Assembly: GCA_029204225.1 (NCBI GenBank)
Contig: CM055110.1
Span: 2,777,349 to 2,841,348 of the forward strand
Length of the DNA: 64,000 bases
Direction: 5' to 3'
Source of the DNA: Diphasiastrum complanatum
Lineage: Eukaryota > Streptophyta > Lycopodiopsida > Lycopodiales > Lycopodiaceae
This document shows, piece after piece, positions 1 to 10,744 of this stretch. The notes beneath the pieces were generated by a model that was not told the origin of the DNA, did no database searches, and saw nothing but the letters and a program-made list of their open reading frames with translations. The first letter of the stretch is position 1. Each line of letters begins with the position of its first letter. Both the position numbers and the translations under genes were made by a program.

Positions 1-901
1 GGGCTTGGAAGAGAATTAGACCGCAATCAGTAGCAGTAGCTACTCCTGCCAAGTCGGCTCTATCCGGCCTTCGTTAGCGTTTTGTTTCATTTCGTCTTGG
101 TTTCGTTTTGTTTCGTGTTGTTTCTTCCTCCCATCAGTGGACAGATCTCGCTTCATTTCGTTTCGATTCGTTTCACTTCGCGATTGTTTCGCATCAGTTT
201 CTTTGTGTGGATTTGCTATAGAATGCTATGTAGGTTGATTAAATCGGGCTATGAATTTGTTCTTAGGAAGAACACTCTTATTTGTTCCATTCTAGACAAC
301 ATATACATTATGTATTGGGCGCCTATACTACGTAGGAGTGTAAGAGTCTCTCAGTGCCTATTTCAGAGGTAGATTTGTTGCATATATGAGATGTGAAATA
401 CTACGTAGCATATTAGACTTTCAGTGGGGAAGATTTGTAACGTACTACCATGCTTAATGGTTGTCATTTGCTATCTTTTTCATAGCTTTCACGGTTGTGA
501 AAAGAAATAATATGACATCTTTTCAGACATATACACTTTTACTTTGGGTAAACATTGCATTTATGATTGATGAATAAGAAGTACACATTGTCAATAGCTA
601 ACTTGATACTTCTTGGATGGCATAATACTTAGTAATATGAATACTAGTAACGAATCTTTTGACTTTACTTTTTTGGAATGATTCTAATTATGGACGAGTG
701 TTTCTACTAAGTGAGAGATGGCTAATGCTCAGGACATTGCTTCACCAAGGATTCAGGTATTGCACTAACCACACTCTCTTTTCTTCAGAGTTCATACTAA
801 AACTCATATTTTCAAATTTGAACTATTTGAACATTGCCAAGATAGCATGTCATAGCTTCATTATAAGAAAGCAATTCTATGGGCATTATTCGGTGACCAT
901 T
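1..901. other. Intergenic, nothing recognised
   Basis: AT-rich sequence with no recognisable coding domain, LTR terminus or RNA gene. Two short open frames occur (82-372 and 659-904, plus strand). Their translations are low in complexity, rich in Phe, Leu, Ser and Arg, and resemble no family I know, so they are treated as chance. Confidence 0.5.
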
Positions 902-1425
902 TGACGTATACCCTTTAAATTTTGTTATAAAAATGAGATGCTATAAATCTCAATAAACTATAATAGTAATGTAACTACTATAGATATGAATAGGTTGTTG
1001 ATTCTACGTAGTTGGTACGGCATGGATTTCCCCTAACTACCTACCATAGGTCATAAACGTTCATGCTTCCACATGAGGTCTAAAAGGTCAATATGGCACG
1101 GATATGTTATCCTAATACTTTTGGCCATGAAAGAATCATATCCTACTAGTAGTAGCTTATCACTTGATGTATACTCTTTATGTTTTATTATTCTATAAAA
1201 ACAAGAGATGTTATAAATCTATTTTTTAATAGAATATGCTAGAATTGTAGTTGTTAAATGTATGACTAGGTTGTGAATTATGGGTAGTTGGCACGGCATG
1301 ATTTTTCCCTAACTAATTACCAAAGTTCATAGATGGTCATGCTTGTACATGAAGCCTAAAAGGTTAGCATGGCACAGATTTACCCTGATACTTTTGGCTA
1401 TGAATGAATCACACCCTCTTTGCTA
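902..1425. repeat. Two-copy direct tandem repeat, unit about 260 bp
   Basis: The segment 902-1162 is repeated, diverged, at about 1163-1425. Shared anchors in the same order are a block ending GAGATG(C/T)TATAAATCT, a block GTAGTTGG(T/C)ACGGCATG followed by TCCCTAACTA, a block GGTCATGCTT-type, AAAAGGT(C/T)A, and ATACTTTTGGC. Several substitutions and small indels separate the units, so this is an old local duplication. No coding potential is seen in either unit. Confidence 0.75.
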
Positions 1426-1953
<528 letters not shown>

Positions 1954-1989
1954 TTAGAACTTTGACTTTCAACTTAGCGCAAATACTTG

Positions 1990-2065
1990 AAATTGCACAA
2001 TTAAACTAGCAATACTTAAACTTAGCACATTGCACAATTAAATTGGCAATACTCGAAACTTCAAA
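1990..2065. repeat. Short tandem repeat, 37-bp unit, two copies
   Basis: The block ATTGCACAATTAAA followed by GGCAATAC or AGCAATAC occurs at about 1992 and again at about 2029, a 37-bp period, with several mismatches between units. Confidence 0.6.
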
Positions 2066-2916
2066 GTCGAAAGTTTAAACTTCAAACAGAAACACAAAAT
2101 TAGAAGTTCCAATGTTGAATGCTCAACAGTCACTAGTCACGAGCCGACTCAAGACTCAAAATTTAAATCATCACAATCATAAATACATAAAATCAAAATT
2201 TGAAAATTTGAAATTGATCTTAGATAATCAAATTTCAATGATGTCAATCTTCAAAGTTCAAAATCCATGTGTCCATTGGAATGTCCATTAGAGGAGTCCT
2301 CAATATCAAAAAGACCCTTTAAGGAATGCCATGTAGGATATAGAAAAATATCAAAATAAAAAAAACAATATTGTTTATTTGCTTGCCCACACCACTCCCA
2401 AGGCCTCCCCAACTCCCAATGATCTAACCATAGTGTCTATAGTCACAGTTAAAAACTGTTAACAGTTCGCAGTATAACTTACTTAATTCAAAAATATTTT
2501 CTCCATTGGTTACGAAAAGGGCAATATTCTCAATAGATCTAGAATATGACCGCCATCCCCAAATTCGAATCAGAAAAAATTGCAATATGTTTACATATGC
2601 ATTCCGTCCACGAGAATGGAAATATGGGTGCCATCTCCAATTATGAACGCCATCATCACTTTGTAATGGAAATATGAGCGCCAACTACCTATTGAAATGA
2701 AAAAATGAGCGGCATTTCCAAATTTGAAAAAAGCATACAAGCATGGAGTTTGGATTGATCGTACATAGTATATAGTATAATCAAAGATGAGTACTTTGCT
2801 TTGCTTCATAGAATCTGGTCATAGTACTTTGATGCAACTGATTACTCTATTATTTTTTTTATGATGACATTGTATCATCTACATGTGGATATCCCTATTG
2901 ATTTGGCACCTTTGTA
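2066..2916. other. Intergenic with degenerate short repeats
   Basis: No gene is recognised. Between about 2540 and 2735 a loose motif (GGAAATATGAGCGCCAT, then TCCAAATTTGAA) recurs three or four times with many changes and irregular spacing. Minus-strand open frames crossing it (2424-2809) match no family I know. The region immediately precedes transposase copy A and could be that element's 5' flank or terminal region, but no inverted terminal repeat was identified. Confidence 0.35.
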
Positions 2917-5371
2917 GAGAAGAGGAGGCAAAGGAATTCAAATATCTGCTGAGGATCGTTCTCGTTACAGGGCAGAAGGAAAAAAAAACTTGGATTTGTG
3001 GATAGATGAAACATTATATCCACAAGATCCAAGCACTTTGACACATCCCACGTTCTCTTCAATAACTCATTTAGTTACATGGATATGCAATGGACATAGT
3101 GGATTACTAGGATATTGTGAAAGATTGCAGAACCATGGAAAACAACTTTATATGAATAAAGTTCACTTTTTAGAAGGTGAGTTAATTCGGATATCCTCTT
3201 ATTGTTAGAATAGATATTGTCATCTCCAAAAGACATTAGAAGAAAATGAACAACTTAAAAAAAATAATGAATCATTACAGAAGATAACAATCAATATCAA
3301 ATCAGAACTAGAGCAAATGTAATCAGTCTTACAGTCTATTCGTATTGAAAACTTATAATTATTGAAGGATGTGGATTTGGCAAAGAAGAAGGCTGAAAGT
3401 AAGAAGCGAAAGTGAAAAAGTTGCAAGGATATTCAAACGCTTTCAAAAGGAGGTTATCGAAATAGAAGGATCCGTGCATTCAAGTAAGCATATTCTGATT
3501 TTTGTAAGTTTTTCAATGACATTTGGATTTAATTTCGGCTATGGTGATATTCTGTTAACTATCTATTTTTTTGACAGATCTGCATTAGTAGCTCCTCAGA
3601 ATATTAAAGACAATGCTTCACTAGGAATGTCATTGGGCACAATATTGACTTGCAAACGTATCATGATGAACAATAGGATTTCAAATGTAAAGTGTAAAAT
3701 AGCAGAGTCTTTGATGGTGGACATTCAAAAAAATTTTGATAAGACTATAGTCCAGGGTGCTTGTGATTTTGCGGGTATTAGCAGAGAAGCATATGCAACA
3801 ATATTTAAACTAATCAGAGAAGCTTTTAAGCAAGTTCAAATTAGAAAAGTCCCAATCCCTAGGACATATCACTTGAAGAAAGAGAGGGATACATTAAACA
3901 TAGGTATGCATAAGATCACTGGAACTCCATTTCATATTGAGGAGGTGTATGAAACTGATGGAAGATCGATATTCTATAATTCATCAAACAATTTATTTGT
4001 TGATCTAAATTACTTGCTGAGATACATCATCACATTCTATGATATAACCTATGAAAAGGTGAATGGCAAAATAATCATAGTACTTAAGTTAGATGAGTCA
4101 GAAATTGTGAAAGGGCAGAAGATGGAGAGGGTTAGTATAACTCTCATGAATGGTGCTCTATCACAAACAGAGAACCAAGAAGATTTCAGATTCAGTGTCC
4201 AGTCAGAAAATGATATACGGTGGTTGGCAGCGTTTCAGGTAACTAGCCTCATTATTACATTACATTCATTGAATAGTATCAATACATTGTAAATTAAGTC
4301 TGATTAATTTTTTTAAACAAGTGCTAAAAGAGGATCATGATATATTATCATGGATATTCTCAAGGACATCTTATCCTAGGATCATCAAGGACCATATGGA
4401 TGGAGGACTTCTCAATGTTCCAAGAGTTGGAGACTTCAATGTTGAATGGCACTTAGCAGGTGATTTGAAAACATTAAAATGTATATATAATGTCTCTCAC
4501 AGTGCTACACTAAAACTCCCTTGTCTGTACTGTATGAAAATGGCAAAAGATGTAACTAGGAGCACAGGAATTACTAGAGAATATGCAGATCCAAACTGGA
4601 AGCCTGTGCTGCCTATCCCCTTAAAAAATGTGCATGTTTGCACTCTTCATGCAGAAGTTAGATTAATAGAAAAGATCATTTATCTTCATATAGTTTTTGC
4701 TTGGAATACTAAGCCAGCATCATTAGCAAAGGAAGCTATCTCTCGATTAGAAAATGTTTTATCAAAAGCAGGACTCCAAAAAGGACATGTCAAAATTCAA
4801 AAAGATGAAAAGCTTTCAAGAAAGAGTGGGAACATGCCAACTAAGCCAAGCATAGGAGGAGCAAAAGCACGTCATTTCCTATCAAATCATATTGGTAGGA
4901 CTTCTAATATTCAACACTCAGTCTGGACATATATTATTGCTGCTACTCAGGACTTCGAGAAAGACGGCAAAACCAGAGTACTAAAAGTTGATGTATGGAA
5001 AAAGCTTGATAGCATGATTGCTATTATAAGAAAAGAAAAATACTCTGATATTGATAAGAAAGTTGTTCAAAGGACTTGTGTCGAGCTTGTTAATGCAGTA
5101 TCAAAAGCATGGGGAGATGATCACATCACTCATTACATAGTTAGTATCCAATTATTAAAGTGCTTTCAAATTTAAATATATATTTAGATCCAAACATAAG
5201 ACTAACATTATGATTTTGACATATGCAGCACATACTAAGAGATCATACAACATGTCACACTGGCAAGCACGAGCAACATTTCATCGAAATACACAACATG
5301 GAGGAACCAATGAAAAACGAAACTACATTTGTCAATTGTTTCAGTGGTTCTACCGCAGAGTTCAAATTTGA
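2917..5371 (+). pseudogene. Decayed DDE-like transposase gene of an uncharacterised family, copy A
   Basis: Homologous along its length to copy B (50991-53710). Order seen: an N-terminal block with DLWIDETLYP and NGHSGLLGYC (2990-3110); a Lys/Glu/Asn-rich coiled-coil stretch (3230-3360); a basic linker; an intron at about 3484-3577 (GTAAGC...ACAG); a helical block to about 3850; ETDGRSIFYN; then the putative catalytic core with KLDESEIVKG (Asp codon 4092), WHLAGDLKTLK (Asp codon 4462), a CLYC zinc pair and CTLHAEVRL. A second intron at about 4239-4320 has a GT donor but no clean AG acceptor. A further intron runs from about 5140 to 5229 (ends GCAG). In the last exon HWQARATFHR aligns with HYRAKAAYFK of copy B, but the residue matching copy B's Glu appears to be Asn. 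In-frame stops occur in the N-terminal part (for example at about 3415). In other members, as I recall them, the core reads D...D...CxxC...H...QG(V/M)EK, which I interpret as an RNase H-fold transposase. The family assignment is from memory of motifs, without a search. Confidence 0.6.
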
Positions 5372-5901
5372 CATATAACAAAGTCCACACAATACAACAA
5401 GTTTAAAAAAGCATGCAAGTTCATACAAGAAGAGAAAATTAGATGATTGTTGAGTACAAGATCATCATTATCATCAAATCATGACATGCTCAGAATTGCT
5501 TTGCAAATTCATTGAACAAGAAAGGAGAAATACTCAATGTAAATGTATTGATTGTATTATACCAAAATACAAAGTGTCAACTATCATCATCAGATCTTGT
5601 GTCAAATTCTATGGCAGTATTGTCATGAAGAAATTCTCTGCTAGCGTATGCATCTAATAGATGTGCATTATCCTTATTTTCACTAAGCTCAATATAAGTG
5701 GAATACAATGAATAATGGGGGCTCTTTAAAGGAACATTCCCATCAGTAAATCCTATAATGTTCAAAACATAAGATCTTTTGACAAAAATGATCTTATTTG
5801 TCTTTACAAATTTATGTCCTCCTAGGTAAAATGATATTAAAAAATGAACTGAATCAGATCCTACACTACTGAACTTGCATAAATCCACAAAACAAGAAGC
5901 C
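5372..5901 (-). other. Region with unsupported 103-codon open frame
   Basis: A minus-strand open frame at 5577-5888 begins with ATG and ends in an acidic Asp-rich tail (TRSDDDS). It resembles no domain I know and has no homologue in this window. It lies just downstream of transposase copy A on the opposite strand, so it could be a passenger gene or chance. No function is proposed. Confidence 0.2.
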
Positions 5902-6235
5902 AGAAACTAATCTACAGCATGTTAGAAGTCCAAGAATCAAGAAACCAGCCAGTCTCTTGATTCTTGGACATCCCAAGAACATCAAGAACTGAATTGTACA
6001 AAGATATGCAAGAATCACACCACAGATCCAGCCTATTTAGTTTACCTGAATGCTGGTTTCTACATTAATCCACAAGAAAGCAAGAAAGCTAATCCACTCT
6101 ACAAAGCAGCAAATCTAATCCACTCTACAATCCACAACCACACACAAAAGGAGGGAAGGGCAAGATCATAAATGCATCACTCAAAAAACAAGCATGATCA
6201 AGGAGCTCAATGGTTGCACCAAACTCGTGAAGGCT
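5902..6235 (-). repeat. Fragment of gypsy LTR (same family as 29856-30697)
   Basis: Plus-strand blocks such as CATGTTAGAAGTCCAAGAAT, a near-palindromic pair around TTGATTCTTGGACATCCC, CCTATTTAGTTTACCTGAAT, TACATTAATCCACAAGAAA and GATCAAGGAGCT occur in the same order in the LTRs at 29856-30697 and 35649-36492 and, reversed, at 46586-47417. Only the right-hand part of the LTR survives. It breaks exactly where the inverted integrase segment begins, so 6235 is probably a rearrangement breakpoint. Confidence 0.8.
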
Positions 6236-6690
6236 CTTGCAGGATTGTGGTGGCTATCTTTGTTTAAAGACACGTTTGCTATCATTAAAGCATGTGATGT
6301 CTGTTAACGAGCCAAGAAAAATACCAAAGCAGACTTCACACCACTGACTCCCATTATAGAAGGCGAAGCCTTCCATAAGTGGGGAATTGACTTTGTTGGA
6401 CCAATCAGTCCAGCCGCAAAACATACCCAAGCTCGTTACATCCTCATAGCCACAGATTACGCCACTAAGTGGGTTGAGGCTCGAGCAACGAAGGACGCCA
6501 ACGCCAAAACTGTCACGCGTTTTCTTTATGAAAACATTATTACACGTTTTGGTTGTCCTATAGAGCTAGTTAGTGATCACGACATGCATGTTTTAAATGT
6601 TGTCATTGATAACCTCCTACGCCATTACCTTGTTGTTCACAAAAAAAGTACACTGTACTATCCTAGAACCACAATCATATTTTTCCCTTG
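6236..6690 (+). pseudogene. Gypsy integrase core fragment, inverted relative to its pol
   Basis: Plus-strand translation gives AGLWWLSLFKD-type sequence, a CDVC half of the integrase zinc finger with the following Gln codon changed to TAA, then HKWGIDFVGPISPA (first catalytic Asp), ATDYATKWVEA, and a segment FGCPIELVSDH (second catalytic Asp). It stops before the catalytic Glu. The matching N-terminal half of this integrase lies at about 6700-6860 on the opposite strand, and the join falls in the middle of the zinc finger. The simplest reading is a local inversion of about 450 bp inside a once continuous minus-strand pol gene. Nonfunctional. Confidence 0.75.
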
Positions 6691-7600
6691 AAGTTCTTCA
6701 CTTGCATCAAACAGCTTAGTTGTGGCTTCAGCAGAAAAGTGGCCTCCGCCAATACCCTCATGAGCCTAAGATATGATAGGCCATATCTCAGATTTGTAAG
6801 CACATCGTCGAATTATACTGTCAATGCCCCTTTTGTAAAGTTGTCCCGCTATTAATTGAAAGGGCGCTGCTTTTAGCAAAAAAAAAAAAAATTGTCGTCG
6901 TACTCAAGCCTTCTTTGAGTTTGTCTGCTGTTAGGAACTAAGTGATCTCCTCAGCCCATAAGGGTGTAGCATCAATCTGAAAAAGGCATGCATCAGGCAG
7001 ATCATCGTTGACTAGTGCAGTTGCTTTTTCAGCGTTTGGTAGTCGGGAAAGGTGATCTGCCATAAAATGTTGGGTCCCTTTTCGAACGACTATGCGGAAA
7101 TTAAATTCCTCTAAAATCAATAGCCATTGAGTGATACGTCCCATTTTATAGGACTTATTAACAATATATAATAGGGCTTGATGGTCAGTGTAGAATGCAA
7201 AGGTCTGGTCTAAATAATCTCTTAGTTGTTGCACAGCATAGACCATCGCCAATGCTTCTCTCTCGGTGGTTGTATAGTTTACTTTAGCAGGCACCAGTTG
7301 CCTGCTCAAGAAACGTATTGGGAAGTCTTTGCCATACTCGTCCAGTTGTGCAAAAAGACCTCCAATGGCATACTTACTTGCGTTAGTATGCACATGGAAT
7401 TCTTTCGTTTAATCTGGCGAGCGGAGTGTGAGAGCCATGGTAAGGGCTGTTTTCAATTCCTCAAAGGCTTTAATTTGTTCTTTGGTCCAACGAGGATCTA
7501 CCACAACTAAATAAACGAGGCGTGCCTTGTCGGCATAGTCGATTATAAAGATGCGATAATTATTGGTATGACCGATAAAGACATATACTTCCTTCATTGT
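6691..7600 (-). pseudogene. Gypsy pol remnant: end of RT, RNase H, start of integrase
   Basis: Read on the minus strand from 7600. First comes a short tail of the RT connection (7409-7597, with WTKEQIKAFEELKTAL). Then RNase H at 6938-7393 is open for 151 codons and contains HTNASKYAIGGLFAQ, LSRQLVPAKVNYTTTEREAL, FYTDHQALLYI and DHLSRLPN, matching the Asp-Glu-Asp layout of Ty3/gypsy RNase H. Then the integrase H2C2 start at about 6700-6860 contains RRCAYKSEIWPIISQAHEG and GGHFSAEATTK. Most of the RT and all of the protease are missing between here and the gag remnant upstream. A run of about 13 A residues at 6880-6892 marks one indel. Nonfunctional. Confidence 0.8.
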
Positions 7601-9110
7601 TGCAGGTTTATTGCGCTATGGAACGGCATGGTGAGTTGAGCTTGCAGGAGGTTAGAAAATACTTCAGGTCCCTATAGTGACTGCTCTTTTTCGAAGATTT
7701 GAGCTAATAATAGACTTTCCGGATGTTCTTCCTCTCGCAAAAACTCATCTCAAAATTCATTTTATTGCTTTTGTTCGACTTGTGGGTCTGGGTAATCTTT
7801 TGGCAATGTGGAAGCCGCCCAGTAGCTACCCTGGGGGTCAGCTGATTTGATATTATTTTGTTGTTGTACGTGTTGTTGGCGTTGTGCTCTAGCTAGAACT
7901 CTAACAGGTTCGGATGATATATGACGTGCTGGTAGAATCCTGTTAGGTTGTTTGGACAGTCCTTGAAACTGTGTTTGCGAACACAGTCTGGACACTCCGC
8001 ATGGTATTGGTTCTTAACTTTACAATCAACCATGAAGTGTCCTGTTTCCCCACAAATAAAGCAGTGGTTGCTCATTGGGCTTGTGGCAATAGCATAACCA
8101 TCTTGGATGGCTAGTTGTGCTGGGTTTTCTAGTGGTGTGGAATACTCATCTCGTTTGCACGAGCAGGAGTTGTCGGTTTGATATTGGTGAGGAATAGATG
8201 ATGGAAGTGTTGCATCGTGATGATATGAGTGATCGTAGGAGTTTTCTACCATATGTGCTTGTGCAAACTCTCGAGGGTGTCTATGTTTTTGTGCTCCTAG
8301 ATCTTGTTGTCCTCTTGGTGGTGGTCCTAAGTGCGCCAACTGTGGTTGAGGTTCATGTCTAGGTTGTCTGGGCAACTCTTGTATATGGACCTGGTTGTTT
8401 CGTGGTTGGTGGTGCGTGTGGTGGGGCTGTGAAACAAACGGCTGTCAAGGAGGTTGATAGTGTCCCCCTGACTGGTTGTGAGGCTGGTTCCTCCAGTTAT
8501 AATAGCAATAAAGAGATGTATGCCCCATAAAGTCGCAGATGTCACATTTGATTAATGAAGTATCTGGGACTGGTTGGTATGAAGGGCATTCATTGCCAGT
8601 GTGGGCACCTCGACAATGAGGACACCAAGTGTTTTCTCGTCTATGATGGATTCGGCCAATGGGTAATTGACCTGGCATCAAACTCTGGATAGACTTAAGA
8701 GTATTTTGAAACTCTTTCGTGAGTTTCTCCATCTGTTGTTGGTGTTGCTGGTTAAGCAACTCCATCTCGGTTTTTCAAAACTGTTCTCGAGTTTTGTCGT
8801 TTGGTCGAGCTTCTTGGACATCACGATGTGCTCTCCGTTCACGTGGTTCATCAACATCTGAGCCCTCGTCTTCTTCCCAAATGGCATCAGACATGGCTTG
8901 TTTCAAAGATGTATATTCATCATTGGAACAAAGTTCACATCATATCCATCGTGGGAGGCCTATGAGGAACCAAATTATGAGCAAAGACTTAGTGGGTTGC
9001 TCTTGTACCTAACTTTTTAGTCTTTTAAATCGTTCAATGTAGTCACGGACTTTTTTGTCTTTTGTCATTTTGATGCTACTTAGTTTGACAAGCAATTGCA
9101 TCACTGCGTC
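7601..9110 (-). pseudogene. Gypsy gag remnant with four CCHC-type zinc knuckles
   Basis: Minus-strand frames, broken by stops and frameshifts, are homologous to the gag at 33320-34666. From N to C: a capsid C-terminal block (8880-9012) with LPRW and an acidic DAIWEEDEGSD stretch; a coiled, Gln-rich segment (LLNQQHQQQMEKLTKEF) near 8740; then knuckles CPHCRGAHTGNEC and CDICDFMGHTSLYC (8480-8620), and CFICGETGHFMVDC with CPDCVRKHSFKDC (7970-8070). Gag packages element RNA through such knuckles; four in series is more than the usual one or two. Stretch 7601-7760 is a short remnant that may be the gag-protease linker. Homology to 34.1 kb ends at about 9100. Confidence 0.75.
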
Positions 9111-10149
9111 TTGATCGTCCATGACAGATCTGATGCAATACATGGAGGCCTCTACAAGTCATAACAATGAATAAACTTTCAGATATCAACCAAATGAAAG
9201 TGTGGATTCCTTCCATTTGTTCTATTTTGAATGCCAAACCAATCACATTTACCTATTGTAACCTCACAAATTCCCTTACCCTTTGAATATAACTTTCCAA
9301 AAAAATTTAGGCTCAGCTCTCGCCCAAATTTTTTTGAAAATCCTTCTCGGGTAAAATGGCTTCTGCCCAGCTCCTTCCACAATACTTAGCCACGTTTTGA
9401 GAAATATTTTGGCACGTTCTAATATTTTTATGACTAACCATTGAAAAGCTGCCAAGAGGCAAACACACCAGAATCGGACGTCGACCGGCGTAAACTACAG
9501 CAGCGTGCCACCCATTGACATCGTCATTCTGATTGTCCGATTGTCTGCTTAGTTGATGCATTGTTCCCACCATTCCTCTTCCAGATATTTCATCCTTATA
9601 TTCGGTCATTCATTTCATCCTGGATCATGTATCATCTGTCACCTTTTCATCACACTATGCTGTCTGATATGATTAGGAATGAGAAATTGCATGATTAGGT
9701 CTTTAATTAGTTCATAACAGATCTAGAGACTAAACTGCGACATTAAAAGAACAATTTTGTAATACATTGTGTTATATTATCAATATATTATTATTGCAAT
9801 TGATCGTGCAATATTGCTATTGCTCTTGTATGTGTAATGTTTTTTTTTTTCAAGAAATGCAATGTCGAATTCCGAGATGTGGATTGACGTAATAACTAGC
9901 TAGGAATTCAAACCATGAGCAAGTTTGCATTTCATTTCATGTTCAAAAATGAATCTCACAAATCTAAAGTATGGAATGGAATAACTTGTCATTGACCCAA
10001 ATCTAAATGCAATAAAGTATGGAATGGAAGTAAGGATGTGTTTAACTTTTCATTGATGCAAATGCTTACTGAAAATAAAAAATGTTCAAGGATAAGTACC
10101 TCATGATGCTTAGCTTATTACTTGATCCAATTGTTTAATTGATTCACAA
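9111..10149. other. No recognised gene; possibly interior of CACTA remnant
   Basis: Open frames at 9179-9382 and 9313-9609 (minus) show no recognisable domain. An A/T-rich stretch follows. Because a CACTA right end lies at 10736, part of this region could be CACTA interior, but no left terminus (CACTACAAC on the plus strand) was found in the window. Confidence 0.4.
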
Positions 10150-10736
10150 ACATCGCTTTTCCAAGAACGCCCCCCAAAAAAAGTGCGATAGAAATGCGCG
10201 CGCTGTTTTTTAAGCTTTTTTTAAAAAAAAATTTCTTACCTATTTTGGACGTTGGAATCCGACATAACTATATGTTGGGCAATTTGGACGTCAGATGTTT
10301 AGAAAGGGCATTCTGCTAACAGACATCGGATTCCGACGCGTTAATGGGACGTCGGAATATGACATCAATTTATACGTCGGGCGGGCTTTCAAAAGTGTCA
10401 TTATGTTAACAGACGTCGGAATCCGACGCATTTAGGGTGCGTCGAATTCCGGCATCCAAGATTTTTTTCCTCATATCCACGTCGGATCCGCCACATCAGC
10501 TTGGATGTCGGATTCCGACGTCCACGTTGGCACGTCGAATCCCAGAGTCCGAACATCCCGATTGTTGTCCGGGTGCCCGAAATTCAGCAGATGTCGGATT
10601 CCGACGTGTTTAAAACATGGCGGAATCCGACGACTCCATTGCGACGTGTTTTGTGACGTCCGCGACGAAAATAAAAAAATTAAGATCGTGATTCACGTCG
10701 CAAAACACGTCGCAAATCACGACGAGTGTTGTAGTG
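10150..10736. mobile_element. Right terminus of a CACTA (En/Spm-like) DNA transposon
   Basis: The segment ends with GAGTGTTGTAGTG, the reverse complement of CACTACAACACTC, which fits the CACTA terminal inverted repeat. Inside it, CGTCGCAAAACACGTCGCAAA repeats of the GCGACG type adjoin the end, and about ten copies of a quasi-palindrome (G)ACGTCGGAATCCGACG or its ATT version lie between 10250 and 10635. Dense subterminal repeats bound by the transposase are a hallmark of this superfamily. The following TGG could be a 3-bp target duplication, but with no partner end in view it cannot be confirmed. No transposase is seen. Confidence 0.75.
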
Positions 10737-10744
10737 TGGTCTTT

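Noticed and set aside
2917-5371. A RAG1 or Transib assignment for the DDE-like pair
   Set aside because: The D...D...CxxC...H...E order is similar, but the local motifs (KLDE, WHLAADLKTLK, QGMEK) do not match those of RAG1 or Transib that I know. Only a broad RNase H-fold transposase call is supportable.
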